Shown: positions 43,051-51,330 of the stretch, piece after piece
Layout of the letters: each line of letters begins with the position of its first letter
Position numbering within the stretch: the stretch's first letter is position 1
DNA from: DASUBN01 sp036000105
Lineage (GTDB): Bacteria; Pseudomonadota; Gammaproteobacteria; Natronospirales; REEB76
Direction of reading: 5' to 3'
DNA length: 64,000 nt
Assembly: GCA_036000105.1 (NCBI GenBank)
Contig: DASYGE010000012.1
Span: 620,001 to 684,000 of the forward strand
The notes under the pieces: generated by a model
The model's database searches: none
What the model saw: only the letters and a program-made list of their open reading frames with translations
Told to the model about the DNA's origin: nothing
Position numbers and translations under genes: made by a program

Positions 43051-45269
43051 AACGCTACGCCATGCCTCTCCTGATGGCCATCGGAATGCTCATCATGCTG
43101 GGCTCCCTCATCACGCTCGCCAAGAGCACTTCCAACTCCGCATCCTTCGAGAGCCTGCACGTCTGGCTGGTGCTGCTGAACGCGGCCGCCGCCGTGGCCC
43201 TGTTCGGCGTCATCAGCTTCAACCTGGTGCGGCTCTTCATCCAGTACCGCCGCAACGTCGTCGGTTCACGCCTCACCTGGCGGCTGGTGCGGACCTTCGG
43301 CCTGCTGGCCATCGTGCCGGTGGTGTTGGTGTATTACTTCTCCTACCAGTTCATCAGCCAGGGTATAGACAGCTGGTTCGACGTGCGGGTGGAGAGCGCC
43401 CTGTCGGACGCCATGGCACTCTCGCGCGCCGCCCTCGACACGCGGGTGCGTGACCTCCTGGTGCGCACTGAGCGCATGTCGCGCAATCTCGCCGTGGCCG
43501 ACGTGCGCGATGCGCGTTACCAGCTGGACGCCCTTCGCCGCCAGAACGGCGCGAGCGAAGTCACCCTGTTCGGCGACTTCAACAACCGCATCCTGGCCAC
43601 GAGTTCGGCGCAGCCCGGCTCACTCGTACCGGACATGCCCGGCCCCGAAGTGCTCATGCAGGTGCGCAGTGGCAACGAATACGTGGGCCTCGATCCCGTG
43701 GGCCAGGGCGGCCTGCACATACGCGCGGTGGTGCCGGTGCCTAACGCCGGCGCCCTGTGGAATCAGCTCAGCCTGCAGGCACTGTATCCGGTGGCGGGCG
43801 AGCAGAGCGCGCTCGCCAACCAGGTGCAGGAAGCCTATTCCCATTACCGGGAACTCACCGTGCTGCGCACGCCGCTCAAGCTGATGTTCCTGTTGACCCT
43901 GCTGCTGGTATTACTGCTCAGCCTACTCATGGCAGTATGGGGCGCGTTCGTGGCGGCCCGCAGCCTGGTGGCGCCTATCCAGGACCTCGTGGAAGGAACC
44001 CGCGCGGTGGCACGCGGCGATTTCACAACGCGCCTGCCGCTGCCCTCGCGGGACGAAGTGGGCTTCCTGGTGTCCTCCTTCAATGAGATGACCCAGCGTC
44101 TGGCGGAGGCGCGCGAGGCGGCGCGCAAGAGCCGCGAGCAGGTGGAGAACGAACGTAGCTACCTGGGTGCGGTGCTGGGGCGCATGTCCTCCGGCGTGAT
44201 CTCCTTCAACGCGGCCTTGGTGCTCAAGACCGCGAACCCCACCGCCGGCGCCATCCTGCAGGCGGACCTGCAGCACTATCTGGGACGCTCACTGGTGACG
44301 GTCGGTGGCGAAGATTCATTGCTCGGACAGTTCGTGGCCGCCTGCCGGAGGCACCTGGATGCCGAGGACCGGGAATGGCGTGAGGAGATGGTGCTGCTGG
44401 GTCCGGCGGGCCGGCGCGTGCTGATGGTGAGCTGCGCCACCCTGCCCTCCACCGGCGAGATACCGCCGGGACGGGTGGTGGTGTTCGACGACCTGACCCA
44501 GCTCATGGACGCCCAGCGCGAAGCCGCCTGGGGCGAAGTGGCGCGCCGTCTCGCCCACGAGATCAAGAACCCCCTCACGCCTATCCAACTGGCCGCCGAG
44601 CGTATCCGCCGCCGGTATCTCGGCGACCTCAAGGGTGAGGATGCGGACGTGCTGGACCGCGCCACCCACACCATCGTGCAGCAGGTGGAATCCCTGAAGT
44701 CCATGGTCAACGCCTTCAGCGAGTATGCCCGTGCGCCGGCTCTGGAGATCACCGCCTTCGACCTCAACGCACTGGTGCGAGAGGTGGCGGACCTGTACCG
44801 TACCCGCGAGACTGACATGCAGGTGGAGGTGGACCTGGACGTGAGCCTGCCGCCACTGCACGCCGACTCGGGCCGCGTGCGCCAGATACTCCACAACCTG
44901 CTGAAGAACTCCCACGAAGCGCTGGAAGGGCGCAAGGATGGCAGCGTGCGCATCTCCACCCATTATTGCCATCGCGAAGACGAGGAGACGGCGGAGATAC
45001 TCGTGGAGGACAATGGTCCCGGCTTCAACAGCGAGATACTCGGCAAGGCCTTCGAACCCTATGTCACCAGCAAGCAGAAGGGCACGGGGCTCGGTCTCGC
45101 CATCGTGAAGAAGCTGGCCGAGGAGCATGGCGGCAGCACCCGTGTGCAGAACCGCCCCGAGGGTGGGGCGCAGATCATGATCAGGTTGCCTGTCAACGAA
45201 GACGCGCGCAGCAATGCCTTGCTGCTCGGCGTGCAGCGCCGCAGCGGCGGCAGGAGGGAGGCGAAATGA
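43047..45269 (+). CDS. ntrY: NtrY-type membrane histidine kinase
   Basis: A 740-residue sensor kinase. Two N-terminal membrane helices frame a short segment, then a periplasmic sensor region to about 270, a third helix (LMFLLTLLLVLLLSLLMAVWG), HAMP at about 300-355, a PAS-like region at about 370-480, HisKA with His504 in RRLAHEIKNPLTPIQLAAER, and a HATPase domain with NLLKNSHEAL and GTGLGLAI. It pairs with NtrX, which starts inside its last codons (45266). NtrYX systems link nitrogen, redox and envelope functions. Confidence 0.94.
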   Translation: MKRYAMPLLMAIGMLIMLGSLITLAKSTSNSASFESLHVWLVLLNAAAAVALFGVISFNLVRLFIQYRRNVVGSRLTWRLVRTFGLLAIVPVVLVYYFSYQFISQGIDSWFDVRVESALSDAMALSRAALDTRVRDLLVRTERMSRNLAVADVRDARYQLDALRRQNGASEVTLFGDFNNRILATSSAQPGSLVPDMPGPEVLMQVRSGNEYVGLDPVGQGGLHIRAVVPVPNAGALWNQLSLQALYPVAGEQSALANQVQEAYSHYRELTVLRTPLKLMFLLTLLLVLLLSLLMAVWGAFVAARSLVAPIQDLVEGTRAVARGDFTTRLPLPSRDEVGFLVSSFNEMTQRLAEAREAARKSREQVENERSYLGAVLGRMSSGVISFNAALVLKTANPTAGAILQADLQHYLGRSLVTVGGEDSLLGQFVAACRRHLDAEDREWREEMVLLGPAGRRVLMVSCATLPSTGEIPPGRVVVFDDLTQLMDAQREAAWGEVARRLAHEIKNPLTPIQLAAERIRRRYLGDLKGEDADVLDRATHTIVQQVESLKSMVNAFSEYARAPALEITAFDLNALVREVADLYRTRETDMQVEVDLDVSLPPLHADSGRVRQILHNLLKNSHEALEGRKDGSVRISTHYCHREDEETAEILVEDNGPGFNSEILGKAFEPYVTSKQKGTGLGLAIVKKLAEEHGGSTRVQNRPEGGAQIMIRLPVNEDARSNALLLGVQRRSGGRREAK

Positions 45270-46642
45270 GGGCCTCGCAGATATTGGTGGTGGACGACGA
45301 AGCGGATATCCGCGGCATGGTGCAGGAGATCCTCACCGAGGAGGGCTACGAAGTACGCGTCGCCGGCAATGCCGCCGAAGCGCGCGCCGCCCGCGCCCAG
45401 GGTGATCCCGATCTCATGCTGCTCGACATCTGGATGCCGGACATGGACGGCATCAGCCTCTTGCGCGAATGGACCCGCGACGGCGCGCTCGCCTTCCCGG
45501 TGGTGATGATGTCCGGCCACGGCACGGTGGAGACTGCGGTGGAAGCCACGCGCCTGGGCGCCATCGATTTCGTGGAGAAGCCCCTCTCGTTGGCCAAGCT
45601 CCTGCGCACCGTGGAGCAGGCGGTGGAAGCTGGGCGTGAGAGCCGCGCCAAGCATGGCCAGCGCGGCCATCCCTTGCTGGAACCTGTGGGCAAGAGCCGG
45701 CAGATGCAGGCCCTGCGCGACCAACTGCGCCGCTTGGCACCTTACGACGCCGCGGTGATGCTGGTGGGCGAGCCGGGCAGCGGCCGCGAGACCCTCGCGC
45801 GTTACCTGCATGCCTTGAGCGGGCGTGCCGCCGGACCCTTCGTTAACGTCTCTCTCGCGGGCCTGGGGCTGCGCGATGTGCTGGAAGCCCTGTGCGGCCG
45901 CGAGGGCGGTGAATCCCCCGGCTGCTTCGAGCAGGCTCGCGGCGGGACCTTGTTCTTGAGCGATCTCAGCGACATGGCCGCCGAAGTGCAGGCGGCGCTC
46001 TTGGGCGTGCTGGAGCAGGGGGCTTATACCCGCGTCGGCAGCCAGACGGCCCGCACCCTGGACGTGCGTATCCTGTCGGCCGCCGAGCCGCGGGTCGAGA
46101 TGCAGATGGATCAGGCCCTGTTCCGCCGCGACCTGTACACGCGTCTCGCCGCGGTGGCGTTGCGTGTGCCGCCGCTGCGCGAGTATCGGGAAGACGTGCC
46201 CGAACTGCTGCGCTATTACACCGATAACCTGGTGGACCAGCACGGCCTCAAATACCGGCGCTTCAGCGTCGCGGCCCAGAACCGGCTGCGCAACTATCCC
46301 TGGCCGGGCAACGTGCGTGAACTGCAGAACCTGGTGCAACGGGTGCTGATGCTGGGTGAGGAAGGTGAGGTGAGCCTGGAAGAAGTGGAGGCCGCCATCG
46401 CGCCGCTCTCCGCTGGCGGCGATGGCGAAGCACTGGTGAAGCAGGACATCCTCGCCATGCCGCTCAGGGAAGCCCGCGAACATTTCGAACGTGCCTATCT
46501 CGAACAGCAGCTGCAGCTCTGCGGCGGCAAGGTGGGCAAGCTCGCCGAGCGGGTGGGCATGGAACGCACCCATCTCTATAGGAAGCTCAACTCCCTGGGC
46601 ATAGACTTCCGCCAGCTCGGCGGGGATGAGACGGATAACTGA
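45266..46642 (+). CDS. ntrX: NtrX-type response regulator with degenerate AAA+ domain
   Basis: A 458-residue regulator: receiver domain (VVDDEADIRGMV, DIWMPDMDGISL) at 1-120, AAA+ at about 145-370, and Fis-type helix-turn-helix at the end (QLQLCGGKVGKLAERVGM). The AAA+ core is atypical: Walker A is GEPGSGRET with Arg174 for Lys, Walker B is LFLSDL with Ser232-Asp233 for Asp-Glu, and the GAFTGA loop that contacts sigma-54 is deleted (about 201-227). DNA binding looks intact, so it likely acts without sigma-54. GGAGG precedes ATG 45266. Confidence 0.93.
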   Translation: MRASQILVVDDEADIRGMVQEILTEEGYEVRVAGNAAEARAARAQGDPDLMLLDIWMPDMDGISLLREWTRDGALAFPVVMMSGHGTVETAVEATRLGAIDFVEKPLSLAKLLRTVEQAVEAGRESRAKHGQRGHPLLEPVGKSRQMQALRDQLRRLAPYDAAVMLVGEPGSGRETLARYLHALSGRAAGPFVNVSLAGLGLRDVLEALCGREGGESPGCFEQARGGTLFLSDLSDMAAEVQAALLGVLEQGAYTRVGSQTARTLDVRILSAAEPRVEMQMDQALFRRDLYTRLAAVALRVPPLREYREDVPELLRYYTDNLVDQHGLKYRRFSVAAQNRLRNYPWPGNVRELQNLVQRVLMLGEEGEVSLEEVEAAIAPLSAGGDGEALVKQDILAMPLREAREHFERAYLEQQLQLCGGKVGKLAERVGMERTHLYRKLNSLGIDFRQLGGDETDN

Positions 46643-46669
46643 ACGATCGTCGATCCAAAAGGTGGCTTC

Positions 46670-48868
46670 ATGAGATCAAGACTGGCCTTGAGCATCCCGC
46701 TGTTCCTCATCTGCTCCCAGGCTTTGCCGGCTGTCGCCGTACCACCGTCCTATAGCATCGCCGACATCTTCGCGGAACCCGGTATGACCGGGTATTCGCC
46801 GGAGAACCTGGCCTGGAGCCGCGACGGGCATCATCTGACTTATCTGCTGCGGGATCCCAAGACCAAGATCGCGGATCTGTACCTGGCCAACACCGACAGC
46901 GGCAAGATCAGCCTGCTCATGACCGGCAAGCAGCTGGCCGGTGCAGCGCTGCCGCCTTCCGCCATCAAGAACCAGCGGGACCAGGAGTGGATCACCCGCT
47001 ATGGCGTGTCCAGTTACCACTGGGCGCCGGACAGCCAGCATCTCTATTACTCCAGCGACGATCAGCTGTATCTGTTTGGTTTGGCGGACCACAAGGTCAG
47101 CCAGATCACCCACGAAGCTGGCAGTAAGGCTTATCCGGAGATCTCGCCGGACGGCAAATGGATCAGCTACGTCTTGGACGGTGACGTGCATTACGCGCCG
47201 GTGGCGGGCGGTGCCGTCCAGCTCATCGCTCCCCATAACCCGGATGTGCTGAACGGCATGCTGGACTGGGTGTACACCGAGGAGCTGGAGCTGCGCTCCG
47301 CCTATGAGTGGTCTCCCGGCAGCCGCTACATCGCCTTCCTGCAATTCGATGAGCGCCCCGTGCGTGCTTTCCCCCTGGTGAACTACATCCAACAGCAGCC
47401 TGATGTGTTCATGGAGAGCTATCCGATCGCCGGCGCGCCCAACCCCCTGGTGAAACTCGGTCTGCGGGACCTGCAATCGGGCAAGACCGCGTGGCTGCCG
47501 GTGGCGGGCACGCCCGATACGTATCTGGCGCGCTTCGGTTGGTTGCCGGAAGAGGACAAGGTCTGGGCCCTGGTGCTTAACCGTGCCCAGACTCAAGCGA
47601 CTCTCTATCTCGCGAACGCAGATGGCAGCGATCTCCACACTCTCGCCAGCTTCAAGGATCCCGCCTGGATAGATGTGCGCAGCGAACTCAAGTTCCTCAA
47701 GGACGGCCGCTTCCTCTGGACCACCGCCGCCGACGGTTGGACCCATCTGTATCTCTTCGACAGCAACGGCGCCATGATCCGCAAGCTCACGGAGGGTGAC
47801 TACAACGTCATCGCCCTGAAAGGCGTGGACGAGACCCGCGGCGTCGCGTATTTCACCCGCTACACGGATGGGCCTCTGAACACTGAGTTGTATTCCGTGC
47901 CCCTGGCCGGCGGCGAACCCCAGGCGGTCACCACCACGCTCGGCACTCATGACATCGACATGGACCGGCAGGCGGACCGCTACGTGGATACTTGGTCCTC
48001 GACCCTGGTGCCCGCCCAGGTGGCACTCTCCGCCACTGACGGCCATCAGCTCGCCTTGCTGAAACCCTCACCGAAGCTGCCCTATAGTTTCTCGAAGCCC
48101 AGCTACTTCACCTTCACCGCCGGCGATGGCAAGACGCAGGTCTATGCACGTCTCATCCTGCCGCCGGGTTTCGATCCCCACAAGAAATACCCCGTGATCA
48201 TGTACCAATACGGCGGGCCCGATGTTCCGCCTATGGTGCGGGATGCCTGGGGTGGTACCGGTTTCCTCTTCGATCAGTTCTTGGCCGCTGAGGGTTATGT
48301 GCTCTTCGCCACGGACAACCGCGCGGCCACGTATTTCAGTCACGCAGATCAAGCCAAGGTGAAGCTGCAGCTCGGCAAGCTCGCCCTGGAAGATCAGTTG
48401 GCCGCGGTGGTGTGGCTGAGATCCCAGGCCTATGTGGATGCCTCCCGCATCGGCATCTGGGGCTGGAGCTACGGCGGCTACATGACCGCCTATGCCTTGA
48501 CCCATGCACCGGGCGTCTGGCGCGCCGGCATCTCCGTGGCGCCGGTCACTCAGTGGGAGGATTACGACTCGGTGTATACCGAGCGTTACATGAGCACGCC
48601 CCAGCAGAACCCGACGGGTTATCTGCAGAGTTCAGCGGTGGCAGCAGCCAAGGACATGCGCGATCCGCTGCTCCTGGCGGCAGGCAGCGGGGATGACAAC
48701 GTGCACTGGCAGAACACCCTGCAGTTCATCCAGGCGCTCACCGATGCGGGCAAGCCCTACGAGCTACTCATCTATCCCAACAAGACCCACGGCATCTCCG
48801 GCCCCACGGCCCGCACGCACTTGTTCACGGCCATGGACGGGTTCTGGCGCCGACAGTTGCAGCCTTAG
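46670..48868 (+). CDS. Exported S9 family dipeptidyl peptidase (DPP-IV-like)
   Basis: A 732-residue serine peptidase with signal peptide (MRSRLALSIPLFLICSQALP). An N-terminal beta-propeller (to about 480; WVYTEELELRSAYEWSPG is a DPP-IV hallmark) precedes the alpha/beta-hydrolase catalytic domain. Nucleophile Ser600 in GWSYGGY, Asp675 in GDDNVH and His707 in NKTHGIS form the triad. It would trim Xaa-Pro dipeptides in the periplasm or outside. It starts 27 bp after ntrX but may have its own promoter. Confidence 0.9.
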   Translation: MRSRLALSIPLFLICSQALPAVAVPPSYSIADIFAEPGMTGYSPENLAWSRDGHHLTYLLRDPKTKIADLYLANTDSGKISLLMTGKQLAGAALPPSAIKNQRDQEWITRYGVSSYHWAPDSQHLYYSSDDQLYLFGLADHKVSQITHEAGSKAYPEISPDGKWISYVLDGDVHYAPVAGGAVQLIAPHNPDVLNGMLDWVYTEELELRSAYEWSPGSRYIAFLQFDERPVRAFPLVNYIQQQPDVFMESYPIAGAPNPLVKLGLRDLQSGKTAWLPVAGTPDTYLARFGWLPEEDKVWALVLNRAQTQATLYLANADGSDLHTLASFKDPAWIDVRSELKFLKDGRFLWTTAADGWTHLYLFDSNGAMIRKLTEGDYNVIALKGVDETRGVAYFTRYTDGPLNTELYSVPLAGGEPQAVTTTLGTHDIDMDRQADRYVDTWSSTLVPAQVALSATDGHQLALLKPSPKLPYSFSKPSYFTFTAGDGKTQVYARLILPPGFDPHKKYPVIMYQYGGPDVPPMVRDAWGGTGFLFDQFLAAEGYVLFATDNRAATYFSHADQAKVKLQLGKLALEDQLAAVVWLRSQAYVDASRIGIWGWSYGGYMTAYALTHAPGVWRAGISVAPVTQWEDYDSVYTERYMSTPQQNPTGYLQSSAVAAAKDMRDPLLLAAGSGDDNVHWQNTLQFIQALTDAGKPYELLIYPNKTHGISGPTARTHLFTAMDGFWRRQLQP

Positions 48869-48895
48869 TTATTAGATCGAGAGGGGAGAGACGGT

Positions 48896-49462
48896 TCAGG
48901 GGCCTTGTTTGATGACCAGGGGCTCGATGTGGTTCTGGTTGAGCTTCGCCCGCACGTAGTTTAGTTCCTTCAGGTCCTTGATGGGACCCACCCGCACCCG
49001 GTTCCAGGTGGAACCGTTGTTCACCTGCACCGACTGGATGCTGGACTCGATGCCGAGCAGGGCCAGGTTGGCCTTGAGCTTGTCGGCGTCGGCGTAGGTG
49101 GGGAAGGAACCCACCTGCAGGATGTAGCTGCCCGGCTGCTGCACCGGCGTGGATTCGTTGCCGGACTTCACTTCTTTGTCCTGACCTGGGATCACCACCT
49201 GGAAGGATGGCAGCATCTTGTAGAAATCGTAATGGGGCGCTGTGGAAGCGGCCGGTGCCGCGCTCACGGTGCCAGCAGCGGGCGCCTTGGTCGCGCTAGC
49301 GTGTTTGCCCGCGTGCAGTTCCGCCTGAAATAGCAGTGGCCCGCCCTTGCTGATGCCAATGGCGGCGATGGCGCCCACGATGACCCAGCCCCACCAGGGG
49401 AACACGCCGCTCTTCTTCGGCTTGTCCTTGGGCTTCGGCGAGTTCTTGTAATCCTTCGCCAT
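48896..49462 (-). CDS. SPOR-domain protein (FtsN-like)
   Basis: A 188-residue inner-membrane protein: a short cytoplasmic tail rich in Lys and Pro, one membrane helix at about 23-42, an Ala/Pro/Thr periplasmic linker and a C-terminal SPOR domain at about 110-188 (GSYILQVGSFPTYADADKLKANLALLG). SPOR binds denuded glycan strands at the septum. It resembles FtsN-type division proteins in layout. The ATG at 49462 touches repeat C, whose end provides the AAGGG ribosome-site-like sequence. Downstream of argS. Confidence 0.88.
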   Translation of the reverse strand: MAKDYKNSPKPKDKPKKSGVFPWWGWVIVGAIAAIGISKGGPLLFQAELHAGKHASATKAPAAGTVSAAPAASTAPHYDFYKMLPSFQVVIPGQDKEVKSGNESTPVQQPGSYILQVGSFPTYADADKLKANLALLGIESSIQSVQVNNGSTWNRVRVGPIKDLKELNYVRAKLNQNHIEPLVIKQGP

Positions 49463-49587
49463 TAAAAATCGCCCTTTTGCTTCATGGCGTCGTTAAAAAT
49501 GTCCTCGGCTTCCTCATGCACAGAAAAGTGCATTCCGGTTCCTCGGACATTTTTGCCTCGCCCTGAAGCAAAATTCCTGATTTTTAA
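49462..49587. repeat. Palindromic repeat C (126 bp)
   Basis: Inverted ends TTAAAAATC (49462-49470) and its complement (49579-49587), imperfectly matching arms, and an apex of ATGCAC (49516-49521) and GTGCAT (49528-49533) around AGAAAA. It occupies nearly the whole space between argS (stop at 49590) and the SPOR gene (start 49462). Confidence 0.8.
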
Positions 49588-49589
49588 CA

Positions 49590-51257
49590 TCACATGGACT
49601 CCGGTGCGCTCACACCTAATAGTGTAAGGCCATTGCGCAGCACCTGGCGCGTCGCGAGAGCGAGGGTGAGACGCGCATCCCTGAGGTCCGCGTCCTCTAC
49701 CAGGAACGGGCAGCTGTCGTAGAAGCCATGGAAAGCGGTAGCCGCCTCGCGCAGGTACTGGGCCATCTGGTGCGGCTCCAGGCCCCGGGCGGAGGACTCC
49801 ACCATCTCCGGGTAACGCGAGAGTTCCACCATCAGCGCCTGTTCATGGGCATCCTGGAGCCGGCCGAGCTTGGCGCGGCCGTTGGCGGCGTCGAAGCCGA
49901 TACCCTTCTCCTTGCGCTGGCGCTCCACGCTCATGATTCGGGCATGGGCGTACTGGATGTAGAACACCGGGTTCTCGTTGGTCTTGGAGCGCGCCAGGTC
50001 CACGTCGAAGACCAACTGCGAATCCGACTTGCGCATGATGAAGAAGTAGCGGGTCGCGTCGCAGCCCACCATCTCTATGAGGTCCCGCAGCGTCACGTAA
50101 CTGCCGGCGCGCTTGGATATCTTCACTTCCTCGCCGCCCTGCATCACCGTCACCATCTGGTGCAGCACGTAGTCCGGCCAGGCCTTGGGGATGCCCATGT
50201 CCAGCGCCTGCAGGCCGATGCGCACCCGCACGGTGGTAGAGTGGTGGTCAGCGCCGTGGATGTCCACTACACGGTGGAAGCCGCGCTGCCACTTGTTCAC
50301 GTGATAGGCCACGTCCGGCAGGAAATAGGTGTAGCTGCCGTCGGACTTGCGCATCACCCGGTCCTTGTCGTCGCCGAAGTCCGTGGTCTTCAGCCACAGG
50401 GCGCCGTCCTTCTCGTAGGTGTGGCCGTGGCTCACCAGCTCCTTGACCGTCTTCTCCACCTTGCCGTCGGTGTAGAGCGAAGACTCGAGGTAATAGACGT
50501 CGAACGCCACGCCGAAGGCCTTGAGATCCAGGTCCTGTTCGTGGCGCAGATACGCCACGGCGAAGCGGCGGATGGCGTCCAGGTCCCCCGCGTCACCTTT
50601 GCCGGCCACGTCGTGGCCGTCGGCGTGCACGGTGTCCCGGGCCAGATAAGCCTTGGCCACGTCCTTGATGTAGTCGCCCCGGTAACCGTCTGCCGGCCAG
50701 CCGGGCTGATCCGGTTCAACCTGCTTGCAGCGCGCCTGCACCGAGAGCGCCAGGTTGTCGATCTGCGCGCCGGCATCGTTGTAATAGAACTCGCGGCTCA
50801 CGCTCCAGCCGGTGGCCGTGAGCAGCCGCGCCACGCAATCGCCCAGGGCTCCGCCGCGGCCGTGACCCACGTGCAGGGGGCCCGTGGGATTGGCGGACAC
50901 GAACTCCACCATCACCTTCCCGCCCTGACCGCTGTCGTTTTTGCCATAACTCTCGCCGGCATCCAGGATGGCGCGCAGCTCCGTCTGGTAGGCGGCATCG
51001 CTCAGGAAGAAATTGATGAAACCGGGTCCCGCGATCTCGGTCTTGGCCACGAGACCTGAGGCGGGCAGGGCCTTGATGATCTCCTCGGCCAGTTCCCGGG
51101 GTTTGCGGCCCGCGTTCTTGGCGAGCGCCAGGGCCACGTTGGTGGCGAAGTCTCCATGCTTGCGGTCGCGGGTGCGCTCCACCAAGCCCCCGGCGGGGGC
51201 GGCGTGACCCAAGGTGGTGAGGGTCTCGCGCAGCAGCTTATCGAGGACGTGTTTCAA
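49590..51257 (-). CDS. argS: Arginyl-tRNA synthetase
   Basis: A 555-residue class I tRNA synthetase. The HIGH motif appears as HVGHGRGGALGD near residue 122, the KMSKS-like loop as KISKRAG, and the anticodon-binding DALR domain closes the protein. The N-terminal Add1 domain (GDFATNVALALAKNAGRKPREL) is normal. Charges tRNA-Arg in the cytoplasm. Upstream priA ends 73 bp away on the same strand. Confidence 0.97.
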   Translation of the reverse strand: MKHVLDKLLRETLTTLGHAAPAGGLVERTRDRKHGDFATNVALALAKNAGRKPRELAEEIIKALPASGLVAKTEIAGPGFINFFLSDAAYQTELRAILDAGESYGKNDSGQGGKVMVEFVSANPTGPLHVGHGRGGALGDCVARLLTATGWSVSREFYYNDAGAQIDNLALSVQARCKQVEPDQPGWPADGYRGDYIKDVAKAYLARDTVHADGHDVAGKGDAGDLDAIRRFAVAYLRHEQDLDLKAFGVAFDVYYLESSLYTDGKVEKTVKELVSHGHTYEKDGALWLKTTDFGDDKDRVMRKSDGSYTYFLPDVAYHVNKWQRGFHRVVDIHGADHHSTTVRVRIGLQALDMGIPKAWPDYVLHQMVTVMQGGEEVKISKRAGSYVTLRDLIEMVGCDATRYFFIMRKSDSQLVFDVDLARSKTNENPVFYIQYAHARIMSVERQRKEKGIGFDAANGRAKLGRLQDAHEQALMVELSRYPEMVESSARGLEPHQMAQYLREAATAFHGFYDSCPFLVEDADLRDARLTLALATRQVLRNGLTLLGVSAPESM

Positions 51258-51330
51258 GGGAGTCCGTTATCGTTTGGGCGCGACGTGGATTTTACCGGTT
51301 GCCCAAGCAAGCGAGAAGGAAAGAGGCTAA

